From positions 7,507,001-7,571,000 of the forward strand of contig OX365953.1 of assembly GCA_947247005.1 (NCBI GenBank): a DNA stretch of 64,000 bases. Direction: 5' to 3'. The DNA comes from Spisula solida. Taxonomy: Eukaryota; Mollusca; Bivalvia; Venerida; Mactridae. The notes beneath the pieces are model-generated. The model saw only the letters and a list, made by a program, of their open reading frames with translations, did no database searches and had not been told where the DNA came from. The position numbers and the translations under genes are program-made. Shown here piece after piece: positions 36,690-48,500 of this stretch. How positions within the stretch are numbered: position 1 is the stretch's first letter; the number at the start of each line of letters is the position of its first letter.

Positions 36690-37075
36690 AAGCCTGTTGA
36701 TAGGAGCTTGGCAGTACCTCTATATACGGAATCGTCCTACTCGCAAGGGTGCTCGATTGGGCATAGTTGGTATTGCTGATTTTTAGATAGTTGATAGCGT
36801 AACCTGGCTGAAACTTCGCGCAGTGCCGCTATATACGGAATCGTTCAACTCGCAAGGGTGCTCGATTGGGCATAGATGGTACTGCTGGGTTTTGGTTAGT
36901 CTAGTTGTGGTTGGTTGTGTTGTCTTGGTTCGAACTTGGTGATACCTCTATATACGGAATCGTCCAACTCGCACGGATGTTCGATTGGGCATAGTTGGTA
37001 TTGCCGAGTTTTTAGTTAGTTTATAGTTAGTTTGGCTGAAACTTCGTGTGGTGCCGCTATATACTAAATCCATGT
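36690..37075 (+). repeat. ~115-bp tandem repeat, 3-4 copies
   Basis: The block CTATATACGGAATCGTCC, followed by GCAAGGGTGCTCGATTGGGC, starts near 36719, 36831 and 36949; a partial fourth copy CTATATACTAAATC begins near 37065. The units differ mainly in the GTTAGTT-rich linker. No open frame. Confidence 0.8.
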
Positions 37076-39335
37076 TATCGAAATCGGTTTATAGCATTAA
37101 AATGAACTATACAATACCCTTAATCAACACATACGCATACATAAAGCGAATTTATCATAGCATGGCAGCACTTTCATTGCAATATTGCTCATCCACCCTA
37201 TCCCCTTAAATGTATTTAATATTTGCCTGAAGGCGTGGTTTAATGACGACAAAGAATACCACCGACGATGTACTAGGTATTGACATATCGTGTAGGAAAA
37301 AAGGAATATATCTTGTAATATCAGGCGAAAGATAATATTTTCGATTGGACGAGGTACATATGAATATTGTTCGTCGAATGAGCGAACTTGATCGCCTGAT
37401 CAATTATTTTGTTAGCACTTGCTACGGGATTCCATTTTAGAGGGGGGAAATGTGTTGCATTGCTTCAGTATAAAACGTGTCTTCAGCAGTTTAATTAGAT
37501 CCGGTGCTATGATATTTTATGGATGGAATTTCAAATTCCTGTGGTTATAATAATGTATTGAGCAATTTAATTTCCATACACATTTTCATGAAATTCCGAA
37601 AAACCTGCGTGGTACATACGTATATTAGATATCTGTTAAAATTTGAAGCTAATCCTTTGAACATATTTTATGCAATAAGCAAAGTACATGTACACGATTT
37701 ACTCGGACAACCCTCTTATATATATTTTATAAGAATCTAATGTGATGTTGTCTACACAAACACTGATAAAGTTGTATTTCTATTTATACAATGAGTAAAT
37801 AACGAAACGCACATGTTCCATTTTCTCCATAAGGATACATGTTAAATCAATCATTACTTCGAGATCAAGACAGACCAATGAGGTTGGTGTGTTGTGATTG
37901 CTAACGCCTTGACATATTTTTGCTGGTATTGATCTGTTTAAAAACTATACCTTTTCAACCAAACATTCTGGGAAGAAACTGTCGAATGTGTAATTTCCTG
38001 AAAAATCCACTGTAATACTTTTTAAGGCTATCGAACATCCTTCATAACTGGTTATTAAGTCTTATAATTCGTATTTTCTACATGTGAACAATTACAATAA
38101 TAACATAATATGCCTGCATTGCTGATTTTTGTTGCATGAAAAACTGTTGTTCCCTGAAAAATGAACCTTGTACAACTTGTAATTAAAAACATTACAAGAA
38201 ATGTTTGTAAAACACGTATGCCCCTATTGCAGCCCATTAGTCAGAAATGGTAAACGTCACAATGACCTTTGACCTACTGACCTCAAAATCGATAGGGGTA
38301 ATCTACGGTAAGTGACAAACCTCCTTGTAAATTTAAAGATTCTATGGCAAAGTGTTCTTGAGTTATTGAACGAAAACCATTTGGTCTAACGACCGACCAT
38401 CCAACAATCATAAACCGACATGTACGACCTCCTCATCAAAGATAAGGGGGCATAAAAATTTGAGTTACACGTGAATACAGTAAGAACTAAAGCGGGGATA
38501 CCTTGGAACAAACAGAAACAAAAATGAATAATATACATAGTAAATAAAGAAAATGGCAGGATGGCCAATGTATCATGTGTGTTTCTTTGTGTACTATCTA
38601 TTAGGGGTATCCAGAACTAACCGGACTGTAAAATATTACAAAACTTTTAGTTGTAAAGCTTAAAAAGCGGCACAGAACCATATACAATGTTTGATTGATA
38701 TTTCCTGAAACTTTCAAATGATTTGCCCAAATACCAAAGGCATTATACATGAAATTGCACAGTAGGTGAACTCTTAGCGGGGTCACATAAAATGACGTCG
38801 TGTGACGGCGTATGAAAAAAACACACGAAAACACTTCACAGTATCTAATTCCTTAAACAGTCACTCTTTATGCCGACACATTTTAAATATATATAAATCG
38901 AGTGGTAATGACATACTCGTAACAAGCATGTTTTAATGCCTAATGTTAAGTGTTTCAGTCAGTAAGGTTTTAGCAGTTTCGCACCACACACTTGTTAGGT
39001 CACATGTTTTCCTGATGTTCTCCGACTTGGTATTCAATTGTGTTCTATCATTTATTTTGTAATGCAAACGCACTAATAATAACATCACTGAAACACATGC
39101 AAAGTGGAGCAAAAATCGAATGCCACATATGCATGAACATTAATTGTCATTTTAATCATAATAGAAATAAGTACGTAAATATGACTGGCTTCGGTCATAC
39201 TTTATTGGGTTGCTAAAGTAAAAATATAGAGTTTTTCAAACGTATTACCTACAAATCAAGTGCACGTGGATCTTTATCCTTACAAGTTTCAGTCAAAAAT
39301 TATGAAAATAGCACCAGTCCGGTAATTTCTGGATA
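37076..39335. other. AT-rich spacer / possible intron
   Basis: If the 20 kb SRCR exons belong to the main gene, this is intron. It holds a reverse-oriented AGGTCA-type repeat at 38236-38460 related to 52265-52680. Minus-strand AATAAA lies at 39201-39206. No exon seen. Confidence 0.4.
38236..38460 (-). repeat. Dispersed repeat R2 fragment
   Basis: Reverse complement of part of 52265-52680: shared blocks include TCGATAGGGG/ACCTCTATTGA, AACCTCC-TGTAAA and CATCAAAGATAAGGGGGCAT. Confidence 0.6.
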
Positions 39336-39525
39336 TTACGATAAACAATCAAATTTACCTGAACATTCCACCCCGACATCATATCTATGTGGACACATAG
39401 AAGAATCAGCATCAAATCGGCAATCCGTAAGAACTTTCTCAGAGCCAGAACACTGGGGGAAAGACAACATATTTTCTGTTGTCCCTTGGCCAAAGCGTGT
39501 AGATGGATATGGCAAAGTTATAACA
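39336..39525 (-). CDS. SRCR-5 C-terminal exon (or terminal exon)
   Basis: Codes for VITLPYPSTRFGQGT through CSGSEKVLTDC to CPHRYDVGVECS. The spliced exon is 39525-39359 with donor CAG|GTAAAT (phase 1). Unspliced reading stops at 39338-39336. The acceptor is GCTTACAG. Confidence 0.8.
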
Positions 39526-42500
39526 CTGTAAGCAATAAGTGAGTACTTGATATTTCCCATTCTTAAGAACAATTTTCATAAAATGTTGAAATCTTTATAT
39601 TTTATAATTGATCAAAACTTGGTTTAACTTAAAATTTGGAAACTTATTATAGGAAATTATTTAAACAGGGTTCGTACTTCCTATTTATGCAAAAATATGT
39701 CACGATTTTCGTTATAACAACGTGACGCGCCAAGTTAATGTACAAAAGAGGTAACAACGAATCGGACATGGAAATTGCAAAGGGCATATACAAAATTAAC
39801 ACAATTTCGGAAAATGGCACAGTTTGTTGCAAGTTTCTTTTAAATTTTGAAACTATAAAATATACAATACATGCATAAAAAAGGTCCTTTGAACGTGCAG
39901 CGAAACACGTCTATTGGGACTTAAACGTTTTACAGTGCACCAATCCCCACACTTGCCCCACAGACGGCCTTATGCACCAGAGTAGTGAATGAAATTGACC
40001 TGTCATTTAATGACCCAAACTAAAAGGCCACAGTGACAGGTAAAACAAGAAAGGTATATTTACAGAACCCACCGTGTAGCACATGACCTATTCGAAGTCA
40101 GATCAACAAGAGAGCAATATATTTAAGGACAAGACAATGTAATATTCAAGCATCAACACCCGCCGTTCTGAAAGGCTTTATGTAATACACATTCATAGAG
40201 TCTAAATATAGTGTCCGGCCATCTCACAATGATAGCGGAATGTAAAGGGATCCACAACTAAGCAAGCAGTTGGCTGCAAAATTAAACGATTGAAACATCT
40301 ATAAAGACAACGTTTTCATGACCCAACTATTTATTTCTAGTAGAAAACGAGTCTATAATAGAAATAAAATATTCATTATGCCGAAAAATTTATTAAGCGA
40401 AGTTTTTACTTAGTTTATGGAAAAAGTAACCCTATTACAGCAAAAGTTTAGTCATACAAAGATTTTAAATCTAAAAGGTGTCCACCCGAGAACAAACTGT
40501 AATTGCGAAATGGATTAATTGGGAAATGTAAACGCTAAACAATGGCCACTTTTGACGTTTAAACTCCACGAGTGCGTGCGTGTGAGTGTGTGTTTGCGTA
40601 CGTAAGTGCGAACGTCCGTCGGATTTTGTCAGGATCGCATCTTTATCATGCATTGACCAAACTAGTATATATTTTGGTCTGAATGTTAACCTCCATGAGG
40701 AGGCGTTTCATGCACAAACTCCAGGTTCCAATCTTAAAAAGAGGTTTGAGGTCACAGGTCAAATTGAAGTTAGTATGGACCATAACTTTGTCATGCGTTG
40801 TCCTTGCTTAAATTTCTCAATGAGAGAGAGTGCCGTGCGCATACCTCCTGCTTCCAAAGGTCAAGGTCACAGTTGGAGATAAAACTGAAGTTTGTCCGAA
40901 CCATAAGTTTGCCATGCATTGACCAATCTGACTTATTATATGTGGCATGAATGTTAACATGCATGAGAGGGAATGTCATGCACATACCTCTTATCTCAAA
41001 GGTCAAGGTCCCAGAAGGATATCAAAGATCAAATTGAAGGTTGTATGGACCATAGCTCTGATATGCATTGACCAATCTTACTCATATTTTGCATGAATGT
41101 TGACCTCTATTAGCAGAAGTGTCACGCGTAAACCTTATACTGTAAACTAAGAAATTATTTCGCGCAATTTAGTTTCGCGGAGATTGCTAGTGGTAGAATT
41201 TTGAGAAATTAAGTCGCCGCGAACGTGCTAAAACATTTATATATAAACATGGACATTGCAGGAATTGAGATAGTGATCTGGTATTTTAGCATGATAAACC
41301 GTCTCATAACGGTTAGCATCCATGTCAAGTTACATCGAAATCCCATCATGTATGAAGTAAAAATGCCTTGGATAAACTTCAATTAGCATATTGACCTCCA
41401 ACTGTGACTTTGAACTTTGAAATAGGACCATGGGGTTTATGCATGACATTAATTTGCATAGAAGTAAATATTCATGTCTAATTTATTGAAGTTATGGTCT
41501 TAACAAACTTCAATTTGACCTTAGACTTCCAACTCTAACATATTGCCTTTCATATATGACAAAACACGTCTTCATTCGCGACAGCGACATTCGCCTAACA
41601 ATGGCCATTATAGTCTAGCATCTAGAGTTTTTAGTGTGAAAAAAAGGTCCAGAGCGTTTCTCAGTTTATTCGTGTAGAGGGATGCTTGAAGTTTAATTTT
41701 AGCGAGGGTGGATAGCTGAGATCCTGTAGGTTACCATGGAAACCATGATGGCGTCAAAATTTCCCGCCAATTTTTTAGTACACACTCTGTCTTAATCTAA
41801 CCTTTCTAACTAGTATGTACAAACACATATCAATTTTATTATGTGTAATATTTAAAGTACCGGTATAGAGCTCAGAAATGATATGTGGGTCAAGGTCATT
41901 TAATGTCAAGGTCAAGGTCATTTAGAGGTCAAAAGACCTAAAAATGGGTAAAAAATGTGTTTATACCCCAAATAGTTATCATTCATATGCGCAATTTTGT
42001 CCATGTACTTCATTAATTTATTTCAACATCGCCTGTTATCAGTTGCACTTACAATAAAATTGATTTCGTGTTGACATGGCGAATAATAATGAAATAAGGA
42101 GGAATTTCGTAACCCCACCCCAATTGAAATTGTCCATATATTTTGATAATCATGACAAAACTGTATGCATTGCATTTGCTTCACCAAGTGTAAAAGTGCA
42201 AAATGTGCATACATACTACTGTATGTGCAACCTTATTACACAATGATACCTGGCTCAGCATTCGATTTGATATGTTGACCAATGTCACGAAGGTGAAGGT
42301 CATTACAAGGTGAAAGTTCAAGACAATTATTCCAGTCACATTTTTATGTTGTTAAAAGTGCAATAGCTTTGGGGTTTTTTGCTTCAGCGAGGAGTATTTC
42401 CTCCAATCATGTTTTGTTTTTGTTTATTTATGTAGGCAGGTGTTTGAAGTTTAATACTAGAGAGGGTGGATAGCTGAAATAAAGTCAGTTACCATGGAAA

Positions 42501-45500
42501 CCAAGATGGCGGCCAATATTACAGCTCATAACCAGTCCAAAGTTCATAGTCCGGGCCTAAACCCCAAAAAATTGATCTAACCCTTTCATTGTTTTTTCTT
42601 TAATGATTTTAGTAGACAAGTCCGTTAAAATGGAATTTCTGACGGGTGCCATTTTGTCACCACTGAGAATTTTGAGAAAAAATCGGTAAAACGTTCCAAA
42701 ATATAAACTGCGAATTTCTGGAATCGGTGATCTACAATGTCATTTTCAATCATATTTTGTAATAAATCACACTTACAGTTGAAGACTGTAAAATTTTAGT
42801 GTCTTGTATTTATGGAAAAGGAGTTATTTTTGGGGTTAAAACATTAAAAACTGCACATAAAAATGCGAATTTTTGGAATAAGTCGTCTATAACGTCATTG
42901 ACCATTCAATTTGATAAATAATCGCTGTGATAGTTTCATAGTGACTTGCGATTAAGATATTAAGCATCTTAGGCTAGATATTTTTTGGGTAAAACATCGA
43001 AAATTGTAGTTTTTGGAATCGGTAGACTATGCACAATGACATGGTGATTTAATATGTCAATGTAAATGGTATAAAACCATAAATAACCCTGCAGTTTAGA
43101 TATCAAACATCCTAAGATAGGCTATTGTGCAAAATGTGACTATTTGGGATGAAACTAAAAATATATACATGTTTTGAGTTGGTTAAAGCAATAACAGTAC
43201 CAGGCAGAAGTTTGTATCATAAACAACTATATGGCAGTCCCTATAAAACAAGGGATAACTCAGTCAGGTAGAGTCAGAACGTCCCCATAGATCAAGGCAT
43301 ATCTGTTTCCAGCAGTACAGTATAAGGTTACCCATATGGTCACACCCCTGGCATTATTGTAGGCAACGGCTATTTATAGAATTGTTTTTCTTGTCGAGTA
43401 CTAGTGGGTCATACATAGCAATGGCACTACCCTAGGATGTACACCCACAGATCAACAACGAGTAGTTGCAAACTGTGTTGGGTACCATATAAAGCCAGGA
43501 ATGGCTGTTTCAGGCCATGCATGTGACAAAATGGAGCAATGAATAGTTACTCCATACCTTGTTTGATACTCTTTAGATTTACGGATGGCTGAATGCAGCA
43601 GTATTATGTATTAAGTGAATTCAGGAATGATTCTGTCAGGCATTTATTAACAAGGGAAGACTTTAAAAGTAATTTAGAATCAATCACCGTTTACAGCAGC
43701 ATTAGGGTACCAATGTATGTCATACATAGCTTACAGTGATTGCTCGCCTATAGAGTTTAAAGCAAGGATATGTTACATATATTACATAGAACAAGAAGGG
43801 CAGTCAGGACTGTGCATTGTTGAGTACCATATAAAGTCAGTTTTTGATATCTATCTAAAGCCTATGTTTCACTGAACATGTTTTTTCTCGGCGATGTACT
43901 CTCGATGGACATAAATGAGCTTCGCGAGGCAACTGAACCGGTTTCTCGTGGTCTAGGTGTAGCTTTGGGGAAGTCATGGGACAATTTGTGATATCGGGAG
44001 GGTTCGTGATCAATCGTGAGAAATCGGGATATCTTCCCGACGTTATGCGTCTGTCCCACTGCCTCGGCCATGTACTCCTGATGGTAATTTGGTGCTTCGA
44101 AAGGCGTCGGGAACATGTTCCCTGATGTCTCAGGGAAGCTCCCCACTTAAGTGTCAGGAACCTTAGACAACATTTCGGTGTCTCATTCGAGGTCTCGAGA
44201 GTTATTCCCCGAATGTTCGCTAATACTTATCGGGGATGATTCGTGTGGTACCAGTACTCCAGTAGGCATCATGCGAACTTGATTGATTGAACACATTGGT
44301 CCTACTGCCAAGGGAATGTACTCCCGAAATTAATCGGGAGTTTGGGGCGTCGGAGAAAGGTTGAATGTGCAAAATCACCGGGGGCCATCACGAGAAACTA
44401 TATGTAATTCTTCCTCGTGGATCAGGAATTCCTCTGTGGGACATAGGCTTGATCGAGCAGTATAAATTATAGCGAAAAATGCATGTGCCAGAAAGTGTCA
44501 GGTGGCAAATGAGGTTCAGTGAATAGTTTATTAGTTCGATTTTGAAGCAAATTCTTAATAATAATATTTAATCTCACTCAGGTGTTTCCGTCACTCCAAG
44601 GGTATGAGAGAGAAACTAGTAAGGAGCTTACTAGTTGCATTTTGATTCGTTTTTGGTATGACCCGGTCTGGTAGATCGAACCAGGTTCACTCCGCACTCG
44701 AAGCGGCCGCTCAACCGCTAGACCATCGAGGTATGACTGTTCTAAGCAGTACATATATAGTATCTACAGCGCATGGAACGACTGTGTTATGCATTGCTAG
44801 GTATTATATAAAGCCAGGAATAGGAAAGACAAATTTAGGTACCACAATCGGTGTCGAAATTGCTGTGTCTGGCAGTGAAAAGTATGTACTCATAGGACAT
44901 TGAATGGTTAGTCTCATTGGTAGTGTTTGTACCATACAGGGCCTAGCAAGTTTGTTCTCAGGGGTTGAACACGAACATTTGCAGTACAACATTTCTGTGT
45001 CCCAAATAGCATGCACATTTATAGTGTTCAGAGTACCCGGGTAGTCGATCGGAAGAATGACCGAGTAACCGAGTACCGATTTTAGTACTCGTTGCCATCT
45101 CTAGTTCCACTAGCTTCTGAATCACATGGAATCCCAATTACTCAAAGGCCACATATGTGATGCCTGTATTTGGTTCTAATATGTACTTTATATCGCTGGC
45201 TTATAATTAGATGGTCGTATGTACAGAATCAATATTCTGAGAAAACATGACAAAACTGTCTGAAAATTACTCTTTACTTTTGGAAAAACAAGCTTTTTGA
45301 ACTTTTCGTGAAAAAAGGCTCATAAGAAGCGCATTGAGATGCAGACGTCAAATAAGCATGATTCTTATAAGGTCGACCTCCTAATTCTAAGCCAGCGATA
45401 TGATCAAAATATAAGACCGGAATGGCTTTATGTTTATATTCAAAACGCCACACTTATCATATATTTAGTGATGTTGACCCCCAATATATCGCATTTAGCT

Positions 45501-48500
45501 CAAAGCATGGTATTAGATAAAGGATAACTTGAACTACTGATGATATGGCAATATTTTAGTCTTACAGTAATTACTACCAAGTAAAATTATTTATGAGAGT
45601 GTAGTAGATCGATTCACAAAAAAAGCTAACCTTTCATTTCAATTTTGAATGTTTTATCCTAAAATAACAGATACCCCGAACATATCACATTTTTTTACCA
45701 TAGCCTAGCTGAAGATGTTTGATATCTTAATCGCAAGTCACTATGAAACTATCACAGTGATTATTTATCAAATTAAATGGTTAATGACGTTATAGACTAC
45801 TTATTCCGAAAATTCGCACTTTTAAATGCAGTTTTTAATGTTTTAACCCAAAAATAACCCATAAATAGTATGTATGCACATTTTGCACTTTTACACTTGG
45901 TGAAGCAAATGCAATGCATACAGTTTTGTCATGATTATCAAAATATATGGACAATTTCAATTGGGGTGGGGTTACGAAATTCCTCCTTATTTCATTATTA
46001 TTCGCCATGTCAACATATCAAATCGAATGCTGAGCCAGGTATCATTGTGTAATAAGGTTGCACATACAGTAGTATGTATGCACATTTTGCACTTTTACAC
46101 TTGGTGAAGCAAATGCAATGCATACAGTTTTGTCATGATTATCAAAATATATGGACAATTTCAATTGGGGTGGGGTTACGAAATTCCTCTTTATTTCATT
46201 ATTATTCGCCATGTCAACACGAAATCAATTTTATTGTAAGTGCAACTGATAACAGGCGATGTTGAAATAAATTAATGAAGTACATGGACAAAATTGCGCA
46301 TATGAATGATAACTATTTGGGGTATAAACACATTTTTTACCCATTTTTAGGTCTTTTGACCTCTAAATGACCTTGACCTTGACATTAAATGACCTTGACC
46401 CACATATCATTTCTGAGCTCTATACCGGTACTTTAAATATTACACATAATAAAATTGATATGTGTTTGTACATACTAGTTAGAAAGGTTAGATTAAGACG
46501 GAGTGTGTACTAAAAAATTGGCAGGAAATTTTGACGCCATCATGGTTTCCATGGTAACCTACAGGATCTCAGCTGTCCCCCCTCGCTAAAATTAAACTTC
46601 AAGCATCCCTCTACACGAATAAACTGAGAAACGCTCTGGACCTTTTTTTCACACTAAAAACTCTAGATGCTAGACTATTACCAATCACGAGTAAATGGCA
46701 ACTTATAGTGCGCCCAGGATAACGTGATGTTAACAAACATGAATCGGTTTTGTCAACTATTGGAAGGTTTTGCACATTATGAAAGCAAACAGATAAGGTC
46801 AGTTTTATTCTTAAAACATAACGGATAAATCAATCACACCTAATTAATCTACCTAAATGGATTATACCAAAATTTCCTGCCTTTCATGTTATCCTGGGCG
46901 CACTATAGTAGAGCAAGTATTATTACCTCCCTCCTTTATTAAAAGTATTAATAAAATAACTAAACTTACGTAGGGTATCCTAAAGTTTTACAAACAGCTT
47001 GAGCATCGAGTGTACTAAAGCGGTTGTCACAAAGAGGTCCCCATGTGTGACCGTCAGGAGAAACTTCCACTCTACCATTTTGTTGAGTTGTACCATTTAC
47101 AAGCCGGATATGTATATCTGAAATAGAGAACGAGCTTCCGGAGTTCTAAAATAATTAATTAGTTTGGTTCAAACTATGCAATGGGCGTAATGCTAATCTT
47201 TCCAGTTACACTTCTTGTTGTTGAGTCCGCAAATTAGCTAACGTTGTCACTGTTTCAAAATGTGTGATCGTTTTCTATAATAACCTAAACCTGTTCCTCA
47301 CACACCCGTGCATTTTTCTACAGTACCGTAAAACTCGTAATACACAGTGATAAGTATAGATTATTACACAGGGACGGTGGGCATTAAGTCGATATTCGGC
47401 ATACTAGTTTAGGTATTGGTTCGATCGCTTCATATCATTTTATTGGACGTTTTCATACATTTTAATAATAAATCAACACTCTCATTCAATATTCGCTATC
47501 TAAAAACTTTCTACCATGCCACAGGTACACGTTCGTTTGATAATGCATGTTGTTAAATTAACATGTTTAATAAGTGTTGTGTTTGAATGTATTACCATAT
47601 AATATTTAACAGGTAAACTAATCAAACTTACTCTCAAAGCAGTCTACACCAACATCATAATAATGATTACACGTATTAGAGCCACTAAAGGTACAGTCAG
47701 CAAGAGAGTTTTCCGTGCCTGAGCAAACAGGATACGAAAGCACTTGTCGTGCTGTCCCTTGACCAAATCTTGCAGCGAGGTAGGGTAAAGAGATGCCTTG
47801 GTTCCTGTCAACAATGAGTCAAAAGAACAAACAAGTTTGAAACATAATATAGGATGTTTACCTATTTCATAGTAGGTCATTAAACGTAACACTTGCAGAT
47901 GCAAATGGAATTTTAAATGAAACATGTAAATATTAGGGTTTCCGACATTATTTTGCCTGATTTAGTGGTCGCCATATTTACAAAGTTAAACAGAACATTT
48001 GCCAATTTAAAATGCAACATGTAAATCTTATGGTTTCAAAAATTATTCTGCATATTTTATATTCAAAATGCCAAAGTAACAAATTGCAAACATATCATAC
48101 ATGGAATAACCCAACGTCCGACAAATGGCTTTAGCGTCGAGTGAAGTAAAGCTTTCATCACACATAGGACCCCAGTTGCCACCGTCAAGTGAAACTTCCA
48201 CTCTACCACTATGTATGTTTGTACCATTAACGAGCCGAACATTCATGTCTGAAATAACATAAATAGTTTGTCACTGTGCCTTCTTTTGTTCAACTTTGTT
48301 CATTTTAGTGGTTGTATGTGTCCTTTTGCGCTTTTGAAGTATTGCATAAGGATGCTTTGTTTGTTTCAAAAATGGTGTGCGTGTTTAGTGATGTCTTCCA
48401 TGTCCGATTTGCTATTCGTGCATCGTCAACAATTGGACTGTTAACACTAATGTTATGTTTGTATCTATGAAATCTAGGTCAAGTTCGTAACTGGGTCATC

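Larger units (their letters stand above)
41611..46677. mobile_element. Foldback element C (long inverted arms plus minisatellite)
   Basis: The left end TAGTCTAGCATCTAGAG at 41611 is inverted at 46677, with TTA directly outside both (41608-41610 and 46678-46680). The arms 41611-43010 and 45635-46677 are highly similar: a 63-codon frame is identical in both arms (42023-42214 minus, 46074-46265 plus). The right arm has an extra partial direct duplication (45866-46060) and lacks a segment of about 400 bp present in the left arm (about 42290-42690). The centre 43190-45010 is a degenerate minisatellite with SINE and MITE insertions. No transposase seen. It lies in an SRCR-5 intron. Confidence 0.88.
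39526..46969. other. 7.4 kb intron between the two SRCR-5 exons
   Basis: Phase-2 intron inside one SRCR domain. It is occupied by family R1 repeats, foldback element C, a 200-bp MITE and a TG-rich run at 40570-40612. No exon seen. Confidence 0.7.

Noticed and set aside
35366..44740. Functional tRNA genes
   Set aside because: A- and B-box-like words are present, but the spacing or arms are wrong for intact tRNAs. SINE heads or relics fit better.
42023..46265. Three identical 60-63 codon frames (42023, 45870, 46074)
   Set aside because: They mark the inverted and duplicated arms of element C, not a gene family.
8135..46677. CACTA/EnSpm assignment of elements A-C
   Set aside because: The ends start TAGT and finish ACTA, the reverse of the CACTA...TAGTG rule.
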